Assembly (NCBI RefSeq): GCF_000297395.2
Contig: NZ_HF570108.1
Location: 819,685-883,684, forward strand
DNA from: Micromonospora lupini str. Lupac 08
GTDB taxonomy: Bacteria > Actinomycetota > Actinomycetes > Mycobacteriales > Micromonosporaceae
Length of the DNA: 64,000 nucleotides
Direction: 5' to 3'
In this document: one piece after another, positions 52,406-60,133 of the stretch
Layout: every line of letters begins with the position of its first letter
Position numbering within the stretch: the stretch's first letter is position 1
The notes under the pieces: model-generated
The model's input: the letters and a program-made list of their open reading frames with translations, nothing else
Told to the model about the DNA's origin: nothing
Database searches by the model: none
Position numbers and translations under genes: made by a program

Positions 52406-52815
52406 CGAATCCGCTGTGGGACCTGTTCGGCACCCGCGGACGCGGGGTGCTCGTCACCCTGCGCCGCGACGGCCGACCCCAACTGTCCAACCTCGACTAC
52501 CTGGCCGAACCCGGGCTGATCCGCTGCTCCACCACAGGCGACCGGGCGAAGGTGCGCAACCTGCGCCGTGACCCCCGGGCCAGCTTCCACGTGACCACGC
52601 CGGACGGCGGCGCGTACGCGGTCGCCGAGGGGACCGTGACGTTCGCCGGGCCGGCAGCGGCAACCGGCGACGCGGCGGTCGACGAACTGGTCGAGGTCTA
52701 CCGGGGGATCCGCGGCGAACACCCGGACTGGGCGGACTACCGCGCCGCAATGGTCGCCGACGGGCGGGTGGTCCTGCGGCTCGCCGTCGACCGCGTCTAC
52801 GGCTGGCCCGGATGA
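52399..52815 (+). CDS. PPOX-class (split beta-barrel) probable F420-dependent oxidoreductase
   Basis: A 138-residue flavin/F420-binding split beta-barrel protein: RGRGVLVTLRRDGRPQLSNLDY (about 14-35), TTGDRAKVRNLRRDPRASFHV (about 46-66) and the terminal VLRLAVDRVYGW match the TIGR03618-like group in actinobacteria, which reduce substrates with F420H2. Start codon within a MarR operator and leaderless. Likely repressed by the divergent MarR protein; the inducer is unknown. Confidence 0.88.
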   Translation: MSTNPLWDLFGTRGRGVLVTLRRDGRPQLSNLDYLAEPGLIRCSTTGDRAKVRNLRRDPRASFHVTTPDGGAYAVAEGTVTFAGPAAATGDAAVDELVEVYRGIRGEHPDWADYRAAMVADGRVVLRLAVDRVYGWPG

Positions 52816-52848
52816 GCGGGCTGACGTGGCCGGCCCCAGCAGGCTGAC

Positions 52849-52854
52849 TAGGGT
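52849..52854 (+). promoter_or_regulatory. -10 box of add, leaderless
   Basis: TAGGGT ends 6 bases before ATG 52861; no ribosome binding site is present. Confidence 0.45.
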
Positions 52855-52860
52855 CTGAGC

Positions 52861-53934
52861 ATGGTCGCAACTATCCGGTACGAGGACATCGTCAAGGTCC
52901 CGAAGGCGCTGCTGCACGACCACCTCGACGGCGGGCTGCGGCCGGCGACGATCGTCGAGTTGGCCGCGGAGGTGGGACACGAACTGCCCACCACCGACCC
53001 GGAGGCGCTCGGGCGCTGGTTCGTCGAGGCTGCCGACTCCGGGTCGCTGGAGCGGTACCTGGAGACGTTCGCGCACACCGTGGCGGTCATGCAGACCGGG
53101 CCGTCGCTGCGTCGGGTGGCGCGGGAGTGCGCGCTGGACCTGGCCGCCGACGGGGTCGTCTACGCCGAGGTGCGCTTCGCTCCCGAGCAGCACCTGGAAC
53201 GGGACCTGAGCCTGGACGAGGTGGTCGAGGCCGTGCTGGCCGGGTTCGCCGAGGGCACCGCCCAGGCCGCCGAGGCCGGCCTGACCATCCGGGTGGGCAC
53301 CCTGCTCACCGCCATGCGGCACGCAGCGCGCTCGCAGGAGATCGCCGAGTTGGCCGTGCGGCACCGCGACGCCGGGGTGGTCGGCTTCGACATCGCCGGC
53401 GCCGAGGCGGGCTTCCCGCCCACCCGGCACCTGGACGCCTTCGAATACCTCCAGCGGGAGAACTTCCACTTCACCATCCACGCCGGTGAGGCGTTCGGGC
53501 TGCCGTCCATCTGGCAGGCGATCCAGTGGTGCGGCGCGGACCGGCTCGGCCACGGCGTACGGATCGTGGACGACATCGCCCCCGACGGCTCGCTCGGCCG
53601 GCTGGCCGCGTACGTGCGGGACAAGCGGATCCCGCTGGAGCTGTGCCCCTCGTCGAACGTGCAGACCGGCGCGGTGGCCTCGATCGCCGACCACCCGATC
53701 GGGCTCCTGCGGGACCTGCGGTTCCGGGCCACCGTCAACACCGACAACCGGCTGATGAGCGGCACCTCCATGTCGCGGGAGATGTCGCTGCTGGTGGAGA
53801 CGTTCGGCTACGGCTGGCGCGAGTTGCAGTGGTTCACCATCAACGCGATGAAGAGCGCCTTCATCCCGTTCGACGAGCGACTGCGGATCATCGACGAGGT
53901 GATCAAGCCGGCGTACGCCAAGCTGCTGCCCTGA
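52861..53934 (+). CDS. add: Adenosine deaminase
   Basis: A 357-residue zinc TIM-barrel enzyme converting adenosine or deoxyadenosine to inosine forms. [14 protein letters not shown] (zinc-binding HDHLDGG, about 15-28), [18 protein letters not shown] (about 202; zinc His and catalytic Glu), RLGHGVRI (about 227) and [14 protein letters not shown] (about 294) are present. Fits the nucleoside salvage theme of this region. Confidence 0.96.
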   Translation: MVATIRYEDIVKVPKALLHDHLDGGLRPATIVELAAEVGHELPTTDPEALGRWFVEAADSGSLERYLETFAHTVAVMQTGPSLRRVARECALDLAADGVVYAEVRFAPEQHLERDLSLDEVVEAVLAGFAEGTAQAAEAGLTIRVGTLLTAMRHAARSQEIAELAVRHRDAGVVGFDIAGAEAGFPPTRHLDAFEYLQRENFHFTIHAGEAFGLPSIWQAIQWCGADRLGHGVRIVDDIAPDGSLGRLAAYVRDKRIPLELCPSSNVQTGAVASIADHPIGLLRDLRFRATVNTDNRLMSGTSMSREMSLLVETFGYGWRELQWFTINAMKSAFIPFDERLRIIDEVIKPAYAKLLP

Positions 53935-53939
53935 CCGCC

Positions 53940-54542
53940 TCAGCCGTGCGGGTGGCCGGCGAGCAGGCCGGCCACCCGGCGCAGCACCTCGCGGGCGCGG
54001 GCCGCCTCGGCGCCCAGCCCCATCTGCCGGCGCAGCACCGCGGGCTCCGCCCGCAGCAGGGCCACGCCACGCCGGACCAGCACCCGGGGGGCCTTGCGCT
54101 GCTCGGCAAGGTCGCGGGCCAGCCGGCGCAGGAAGGTCGCCCCGCGCGGGCGGCGCAGCGCGTATGCCCCGGCGAGCAGCCCGCGGCGGCGGCACTCCTC
54201 GACGATCTCGGCGGCGAAAATCCCTTCGGCTACGAAAAGTGGCGATCCGTCGACATCAAATGGCCGGGTGGCCACCCGTCGATCCGCGCCGATCGCATAA
54301 ACCGGCACATCGGCACGACCGTCGCGGGCAAGTCGGGCAATCGTTTCGACGGCGGTCAAGGCGTCCCAGGACTGCGGTGATTCCCAATCGACCTGGCCGT
54401 TTCGTTGCGGCAACGTAGGGTCATCGCCGTCCTTGTAGAAGTCGTCCAAACACAGCACCGGCAACCCGGTTTGCTGCGCTATGTACGACTTTCCGGAGCC
54501 TGAGGGGCCGGCGAGCAGGACAACGCGGTGGGGATGTTCCAT
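53940..54542 (-). CDS. Uridine kinase-like P-loop protein
   Basis: A 200-residue NTPase. Walker A LLAGPSGSGKSYIAQ (about 9-23), VLCLDDFYKDGDDPTLP (about 29, the DDFY substrate motif of uridine kinases), VDWESPQSWD and FVAEGIFAAEIVEE (about 103) match the uridine kinase/phosphoribulokinase group. It probably phosphorylates a nucleoside, which fits the neighbouring salvage genes, but the C-terminal half is divergent. It is convergent with add, 5 bases apart. Confidence 0.82.
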   Translation of the reverse strand: MEHPHRVVLLAGPSGSGKSYIAQQTGLPVLCLDDFYKDGDDPTLPQRNGQVDWESPQSWDALTAVETIARLARDGRADVPVYAIGADRRVATRPFDVDGSPLFVAEGIFAAEIVEECRRRGLLAGAYALRRPRGATFLRRLARDLAEQRKAPRVLVRRGVALLRAEPAVLRRQMGLGAEAARAREVLRRVAGLLAGHPHG

Positions 54543-54663
54543 TACCTTCAGTTACTCCGGCCAGACGGACTGCTATCAAATCGCATCAACATCTCATCAC
54601 ACCTTGAGCCGGTGACAACCTGGGCTTTCTTCTTGTCGACCGGCGTGATGGAATCTCGGGGGT

Positions 54664-54706
54664 CCGACCCGCCGGGTCGGTCGCTGGGCGTTGCCCGGGG
54701 CAACGC
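54664..54706 (+). promoter_or_regulatory. Two hairpins in the conservon leader
   Basis: CCGACCC/GGGTCGG (54664-54680, 3-nt loop) is followed by GCGTTGCCC (54688-54696) and GGGCAACGC (54698-54706), a 19-bp palindrome. They lie 30-70 bases before the kinase start, in an AT-richer gap. Operator or mRNA structure. Confidence 0.5.
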
Positions 54707-54735
54707 GTTCAAGCTGTAATCGCGAGGGCGGTGAC

Positions 54736-57700
54736 GTGAGCAAACGGCCAAAGACGGCGGGCTCCTTCCTGTCGCGGCTGCGCCGGCCGGCCAGCCGGCT
54801 CCGGGACATGCCGATCTGGTCCAAGCTCGGTCTCATCATGATCGTGCCGACCATCGCCACGGTCGTGGTGGGCACCAGTGGTCTCGTCGACCACCTGGAG
54901 ACGCTCAACAATGCCAACCGAGCCGGCGACCTGGCCAACCTGTCGAGCTATTCGGGTGACCTGGTCGACACGCTGCAGGACGAGCGGACCACCGCCGTCC
55001 TGCTGCTGCAGGCCACGGGAACGCAGCCGAAGGCGCAGTACCAGGAGGCCTACAACCGGGTGAACTCCCGGGTCGACCAGCGCACGGGCCCGTACCGGCA
55101 GCAGCGCGGTGAGGTCGAGGACCTGCCGAGCAGCCTCGAAGGGCTGCTCGACGGCATCGACCAGAACCTGCAGGAGCTGCCGGGCGTCCGCAGTCAGGTG
55201 TTCAACGGCAAGCTCAAGCTCGCCGAGGCCATCCAGGCGTACGAGGGTCTGATCAACGACCTGCTCGCCATCCGTGACTCGGCCACCCAGCTCGCCGGCA
55301 ACAGCGACCTGAGCGACCGGATGCGCGCCGCCGCCGCGGTCGCCCGCGAGAAGGAGTTCCTCGCCGTCCGCCGCGTCGTCGTGCACCGCGCGCTGGGCGT
55401 GCAGGGCGGCCAGCGCCTGACGCCGGCGCTGCGCACCGACTACATCGCCAGCGGCACGGGCCAGCAGCAGGCGCTGCAGAGCTTCAAGGCCGTCGCCACC
55501 CCGGACGAGGCGAAGTTCCACGACCAGACGGTCGCCGGCGGCGACCGTCGTGAGGCGCAGAACTACGTCGGCTGGATCGACGGCAACACCACAGGCGACA
55601 TGCGCGGCGCCCCGTTCGGCCCGGACCAGTGGGACTCGGCCATGACGGCCAACGCCAAGCTGATCCGTACCGTCGAGACGAAGCTCGACAGCGACGTGGT
55701 CGCCGAGGCCGACAACCTGCGCTCGGACGTTCAGCGCCAGGTGTTCCTGGAGACCGGCCTGCTGCTCAGCATGCTGCTGCTGTCGATCCTCTTCGCGTAC
55801 CTGGTCGCCCGCTCGATGGCCCGCTCGCTGCGTGAGCTGCGCCAGGGTGCCCTCTCCGTCGCCCAGTACGGGCTGCCGCAGGCGGTGGCCCGACTCCGTG
55901 ACCCGCAGGTCGTCGGGCAGCTCTCCCCGGTGCAGCTGGCCAACCAGATCGCCGAGCCGCTGCCGGTCCGCAGCAAGGACGAGTTCGGTCAGGTGACCGA
56001 GGCGTTCAACGCCGTCCACCTGGAAGCCGTCCGGACGGCCGCCGAGCAGGCTGCTCTGCGTGCCTCCGTCGCGACCATGTTCGTCAACCTGGCCCGTCGT
56101 TCGCAGATCCTGGTCGACCGCCTCATCGGGCACCTCGACCGGCTGGAGCGTGGCGAGGAGGACCCGGACCGCCTGGCCGAGCTGTTCCAGCTCGACCACC
56201 TGGCCACCCGGATGCGCCGCAACGACGAGAACCTGCTCGTCCTCGCGGGCGCCGACTCCACACGCGTGCAGCGCGAGCCGGCCGCGCTCATCGACGTGCT
56301 GCGTGCGGCACAGTCCGAGGTCGAGCACTACACCCGGATCGAGTTCGGGGTCATCGACCGTGACATCGAGGTCGCCGCGCACGCGGTCAACGACCTGGTG
56401 CACCTCGTCGCCGAGCTGTTCGACAACGCCACCGCGTTCTCTCCTCCGGACTCGCAGGTCATGGTCGAGGCCCGCCGGGTCGGTGACCGCGCCTCGCTCT
56501 ACGTGGAGGACCGCGGCATCGGCATCAGCCGCGAGCAGCTGCACGAGCTCAACGACAAGCTCGCGACGCCGCCGCAGGTGGACGTGGCCGTCTCCCGGAT
56601 GATGGGCCTCGTCGTGGTCGCCCGCCTGGCGTCGCGGCACGGCGTCCGCGTCGAGCTGCGCCCCGGCGCGGACCGTGGCACGGTCGCCGACGTGACCCTG
56701 CCCACCTCGGTGCTGGTGCCCCGGGCGCTCTCCGGCCGGGTGCAGCAGCCGCCGGCCCTGCCCGCCGCCGGCCCGCAGCACGGTGGACCCTCGCCGGTCC
56801 TCGGCGCGCTGCCCGCGCTGGGCAACGGGCCCCGTCCCGGCGAGTCCGGCAACCAGGTCACCCTGGGCGGTAGGCCGTTCGACCCGGCATCGCGCAACGG
56901 CGCCGGCACGCCCGCCAACACCGGTGCGTACCGTTCGATGCCCGCCTGGTCGGACCTCACCGGCGCGAGCGCGACGAACGGGGTCAACGGCGGCGACGGG
57001 TTCACGCCCCGCACGGCCAACGGCCAGTCCATCGACCCGCTGCCGCAGCGCCGGGCCGGCGACGAGCCGACGACCACCGGTCAGCAGCCGACCATCCCCC
57101 GGCAGCTGCCCAGCAGCCCGGAGGCGTACCCGTACTCCGCGCCGCCGGTCTCCGCGCAGCCCTACTCCGGTGCGCCGGTCTCCTCCTCGCCGGCATCCGG
57201 CCAGCCGTACTCCGGTCAGCCCTACTCGGGTGCGCCGTACGGCAGCCCGCCGGTGTCCGCCGCTCCCGCCTCCGGTCAGCCGTACGCCGGTCCGCCGGTG
57301 TCGGCGTCGCCGGTCTCGGCCTCCCCGGCGTCCGGTCAGCCGTACTCGGCGCCGCCGGCCTCCGGCCAGTCGTTCAGCGGCTTCACGCCCCGGTCCGCCC
57401 CGCCCGCCCCGGCGTCCAACGCCCCGGCCCCGCCGGCCTGGCCGCCGGTGCCCGGCGGCGAGCGGGACGCGCAGACCCCGCCGGTTCCCGAGCGGCTCGC
57501 CGCCGCTCTGGACATGACGACGGAGCTGCCCCGGATCCCGCGCCCCGGCGACCAGCCGAGCACCGCGGCCCAGCCGCCGACCCGGGCACCCCAGCCTCAG
57601 CAGGCCCAGGCCCCGCAGGCCCAGGCTCAGCAGGCTCCGGCCCCGCAGGCCCAGGCTCGGCAGGCCCAGGCGTCGCCGCCGCAGACCCGACCGACACCGC

Positions 57701-58386
57701 AGCAGGCCCAGAACCGCCAGCGGTACGCGGACGAGACCATGGAGCTGCCGATCTTCCGGGAGCTCGAGTCCGCCTGGTTCCGTACCCGCCGTCCGGGTTC
57801 GGAAGAGGCCGCAGCCGCCGACAAGCCGGCGGCGAACGGCGGTGGCGGTGACGCGACCCAGCAGTTCGCGACGGTCGAGGCCACCGGTCGGGCAGTCCAC
57901 AAGACATCACCCGGGACGACAGGTAACACGCCGATGGCAGACACTCCGACGGCCGGAGGAGCGCCGCGGGACAACGGGTCGACAGCGAACGGGGGCAACC
58001 GCCCCGGGCTCGCCGAGAGCCTGCCGAACCGCCGGCCCCAATCGCAGACCAACGGCTGGCAGACCGCCGCCGACGACGGCTGGCGTGCCGCCTCGGCAGC
58101 CGCCACCGCGGTGCCGGTGAACGAGACCACCACGACCGGTCTGCCGAAGCGCAAGCCGATGGCGCAGCTGGTGCCGGGCGCGGTGGAGAAGCCCGCCACC
58201 TCGGTCCAGCGACGTTCCCCGGAGGCGGTCCGTGGCCTGCTCTCCGCCTACCACCGGGGCGTGCAGCGAGGGCGTAGCACCTCGGACAACCCGACCAGCC
58301 CGGAGGCGACTCCGGGAGGGCAGCAATCCTCGCAGTCTGGCTCAGGCTCAGCGGCCGGGAGCGGGCAGAAGGAGCAAGAAGGATGA
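54736..58386 (+). CDS. cvnA: Conservon sensor histidine kinase-like protein (nitrate/nitrite-sensor domain)
   Basis: A 1216-residue membrane protein. Helix 1 (about 30-50), an extracellular nitrate/nitrite-sensing (NIT) domain (about 55-310), helix 2 with [15 protein letters not shown] (about 325), a HAMP segment, a dimerisation region with [20 protein letters not shown] (about 480), and an ATPase domain with [20 protein letters not shown] (about 555) and DRGIGIS. From about 665 on the protein is disordered, rich in Pro/Ser/Gln repeats, ending with short conserved motifs ([26 protein letters not shown]). In Streptomyces such kinases work with MglB/MglA-like partners as conservons. GTG 54736; it overlaps cvnB by 4 bases. 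Confidence 0.93.
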   Translation: MSKRPKTAGSFLSRLRRPASRLRDMPIWSKLGLIMIVPTIATVVVGTSGLVDHLETLNNANRAGDLANLSSYSGDLVDTLQDERTTAVLLLQATGTQPKAQYQEAYNRVNSRVDQRTGPYRQQRGEVEDLPSSLEGLLDGIDQNLQELPGVRSQVFNGKLKLAEAIQAYEGLINDLLAIRDSATQLAGNSDLSDRMRAAAAVAREKEFLAVRRVVVHRALGVQGGQRLTPALRTDYIASGTGQQQALQSFKAVATPDEAKFHDQTVAGGDRREAQNYVGWIDGNTTGDMRGAPFGPDQWDSAMTANAKLIRTVETKLDSDVVAEADNLRSDVQRQVFLETGLLLSMLLLSILFAYLVARSMARSLRELRQGALSVAQYGLPQAVARLRDPQVVGQLSPVQLANQIAEPLPVRSKDEFGQVTEAFNAVHLEAVRTAAEQAALRASVATMFVNLARRSQILVDRLIGHLDRLERGEEDPDRLAELFQLDHLATRMRRNDENLLVLAGADSTRVQREPAALIDVLRAAQSEVEHYTRIEFGVIDRDIEVAAHAVNDLVHLVAELFDNATAFSPPDSQVMVEARRVGDRASLYVEDRGIGISREQLHELNDKLATPPQVDVAVSRMMGLVVVARLASRHGVRVELRPGADRGTVADVTLPTSVLVPRALSGRVQQPPALPAAGPQHGGPSPVLGALPALGNGPRPGESGNQVTLGGRPFDPASRNGAGTPANTGAYRSMPAWSDLTGASATNGVNGGDGFTPRTANGQSIDPLPQRRAGDEPTTTGQQPTIPRQLPSSPEAYPYSAPPVSAQPYSGAPVSSSPASGQPYSGQPYSGAPYGSPPVSAAPASGQPYAGPPVSASPVSASPASGQPYSAPPASGQSFSGFTPRSAPPAPASNAPAPPAWPPVPGGERDAQTPPVPERLAAALDMTTELPRIPRPGDQPSTAAQPPTRAPQPQQAQAPQAQAQQAPAPQAQARQAQASPPQTRPTPQQAQNRQRYADETMELPIFRELESAWFRTRRPGSEEAAAADKPAANGGGGDATQQFATVEATGRAVHKTSPGTTGNTPMADTPTAGGAPRDNGSTANGGNRPGLAESLPNRRPQSQTNGWQTAADDGWRAASAAATAVPVNETTTTGLPKRKPMAQLVPGAVEKPATSVQRRSPEAVRGLLSAYHRGVQRGRSTSDNPTSPEATPGGQQSSQSGSGSAAGSGQKEQEG
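57130..57680. repeat. Low-complexity coding repeats in the conservon kinase tail
   Basis: 57130-57380 encodes repeated SGQPYS / APPVSA units and 57590-57680 repeated QAQAP units, with near-identical codons. These degenerate tandem repeats are prone to length change by slippage. Confidence 0.8.
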
Positions 58387-58787
58387 CAACTACGCAGGAT
58401 CTTGGTTGGCTGCTTGCCAACTTCGCCGACCGGGTGCCCGGTGTCGCACATGCGGTCGCCGTCTCGGCGGACGGCCTGCTTCTCGCGTCGTCACGGGATC
58501 TGCCGCGGGACCGGGCCGACCAGCTCGCCGCGATCGCGTCCGGTCTGGTCAGCCTGACCCAGGGGGCAGCCCGCTGCTTCGAGGGAGGCGCGGTGCTCCA
58601 GACCGTCGTGGAGATGGACAATGGCTTCCTGTTCCTGATGTCCATCTCGGATGGTTCGTCCTTCGCCGTACTGGCTGCCCGCAGCTCCGACGTCGGGCAG
58701 GTCGGTTACGAGATGGCGCTCCTGGTCGACCGGGTGGGCGACGCCCTGACCCCGCAGCCGCGTGCGGCCGCGGGCATGCTGGGCTGA
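58383..58787 (+). CDS. cvnB: Roadblock/LC7 domain protein of the conservon
   Basis: A 134-residue MglB-like protein: [32 protein letters not shown] (about 6-37) and [31 protein letters not shown] match the roadblock fold. Such proteins act as regulators of the small GTPase encoded two genes on. ATGA overlap with the kinase gene. Confidence 0.95.
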   Translation: MTTTQDLGWLLANFADRVPGVAHAVAVSADGLLLASSRDLPRDRADQLAAIASGLVSLTQGAARCFEGGAVLQTVVEMDNGFLFLMSISDGSSFAVLAARSSDVGQVGYEMALLVDRVGDALTPQPRAAAGMLG

Positions 58788-58885
58788 CGTCCCGCCGATC
58801 GTGCGGTCGGCGCATTTGAAACGACAAGAACGACGAGTTCCACCGGTGGGAGCCGGTACGGGGTGCGAAGGAGGTGAGCGGCGAC

Positions 58886-59263
58886 ATGGCCGATCGTGAC
58901 GAACCGACCGGAGCGTTGGTCCGTCCATACGCCGTGACCCGTGGTCGAACCCGTCCCCGGCTCGACATCGCGCTGGAGGCGCTCGTCGAGACGACGGTGC
59001 GCGGCCGGGCCACTGCCAATGGCAACGGTGGCCAGGGCCGCGAACACCAGTACATCGCCGCGCTGTGTGACGGACGCGTGCAATCGCTCGCCGAGATCGC
59101 GGCGCGGATGCAGCTCCCGCTCGGTGTGGCCCGGGTGCTCATCGCCGACATGGCGACGGACGGCCTGGTCGCGGTCCACGAGCCGACCATCCTGGACGAC
59201 TCCGACGACGCGGTGGGCACTGAACTGCTGGAGAGGGTGCTGAGTGGACTTCGCAGGCTCTGA
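58886..59263 (+). CDS. cvnC: DUF742 protein of the conservon
   Basis: A 125-residue protein with the DUF742 pattern: LVRPYAVTRGRTRP near the start, then a winged-helix-like part, CDGRVQSLAEIAARMQLPLGVARVLIADMATDGLVAVH (about 60-97). GGAGGT lies about 10 bases before ATG 58886; a GTG at 58874 falls in that site and is rejected. Overlaps cvnD by 20 bases. Confidence 0.94.
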   Translation: MADRDEPTGALVRPYAVTRGRTRPRLDIALEALVETTVRGRATANGNGGQGREHQYIAALCDGRVQSLAEIAARMQLPLGVARVLIADMATDGLVAVHEPTILDDSDDAVGTELLERVLSGLRRL

Positions 59264-59858
59264 CATGTCGCACCGCCCACCGAACCCGAGTGGGCGCGTG
59301 ACGTCGGCGAAGATCGTTATCGCCGGTGGATTCGGCGTCGGTAAGACGACGCTGGTCGGCTCGGTCTCGGAGATCACGCCGCTGACCACCGAGGCCATCA
59401 TGACCTCCGCTGGCGTGGGCGTCGACGACACCCGGCAGGTGCCGGGCAAGACGACGACCACGGTGGCCATGGACTTCGGCCGGATCTCGATCGACCGTGA
59501 CCTGATTCTGTACCTGTTCGGTACGCCGGGTCAGACCCGATTCTGGTTCATGTGGGACGAACTGGTGCGGGGCGCGATCGGTGCGGTCGTGCTGGTGGAC
59601 ACCCGCCGGCTGGCCGACTGCTTCGCGGCGATCGACTTCTTCGAGCACCGACGGTTGCCGTACCTGGTGGCCATCAACTGCTTCGACGGGATGCAGTACC
59701 ACGACCCGCAGGACGTCCGGGACGCCTTGGCGATCTCGAGCGACGTGCCGGTGGTGGCCTGCGACGCCCGTAACCGGGAGTCGACGAAGCACGTGCTGAT
59801 CTCGCTCGTCGAGTACGTGCTCACCATGCGCCGTACGCGCGCCGTCGCCCCGGCCTGA
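59244..59858 (+). CDS. cvnD: MglA/Rab-like GTPase of the conservon
   Basis: A 204-residue P-loop GTPase: GGFGVGKTTLVGSVSEI (G1, about 28-44), FGTPGQTRFW (G3-like, about 92-101) and NCFDG in the NKxD position (about 145). Usual DUF742-linked ATP/GTP-binding protein. With cvnA-C it forms a membrane-associated G-protein-like complex. GTG 59244 follows GGAGAGGG; ATG 59265 is possible. Two terminators follow. Confidence 0.95.
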   Translation: MDFAGSDMSHRPPNPSGRVTSAKIVIAGGFGVGKTTLVGSVSEITPLTTEAIMTSAGVGVDDTRQVPGKTTTTVAMDFGRISIDRDLILYLFGTPGQTRFWFMWDELVRGAIGAVVLVDTRRLADCFAAIDFFEHRRLPYLVAINCFDGMQYHDPQDVRDALAISSDVPVVACDARNRESTKHVLISLVEYVLTMRRTRAVAPA

Positions 59859-59872
59859 CCGGGACGCTCTCG

Positions 59873-59997
59873 CGCCCGGTGGTGGCCCTGGCCGCCACCG
59901 GGCGTTGACTGCTGCCCGGGGTGGGAACGGCTCGCCTCAAGAGATCCCGGCAGGTCTCGACCTCCCCTTCGGGGGCGGTCTCCTGCCGGGATCTCTT
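59873..59997 (+). terminator. Tandem terminators of the conservon operon
   Basis: First hairpin: CGCCCGGTGG (59873-59882) with CCACCGGGCG (59895-59904). Second: AAGAGATCCCGGCAGG (59939-59954) with CCTGCCGGGATCTCTT (59982-59997), containing an inner CCCC/GGGG stem and followed by TTTGCGTTTG, the best intrinsic terminator in the window. Confidence 0.85.
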
Positions 59998-60072
59998 TGC
60001 GTTTGCACCCCGGTGGGTCGAGCCGCCGTACCCGCGTGTGCGCAGGGCCGCTCTGGTTGGCTCCTGAACGCA

Positions 60073-60110
60073 CTTCCGCCCCCAGCCGGTGTGCCGGTTG
60101 GGGGCGGAAG
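60073..60110. terminator. Hairpin at the end of the IS110-like gene
   Basis: Arms 60073-60089 and 60094-60110 (17 bp, one G-T pair) with loop TGTG. It lies 24 bases beyond the minus-strand stop at 60134 and could serve that gene. Confidence 0.7.
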
Positions 60111-60133
60111 AAACGCGTACGGGAGAGGCGCGC

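Noticed and set aside
57130-57680. CRISPR-like or mobile repeat array
   Set aside because: The repeats are codon-level low-complexity within an open frame, with no spacers or regular unit length.
54709-57900. 1063-codon minus-strand frame across the conservon kinase
   Set aside because: Shadow caused by GC-rich codon bias; the + strand has clear NIT, HAMP and ATPase domains.
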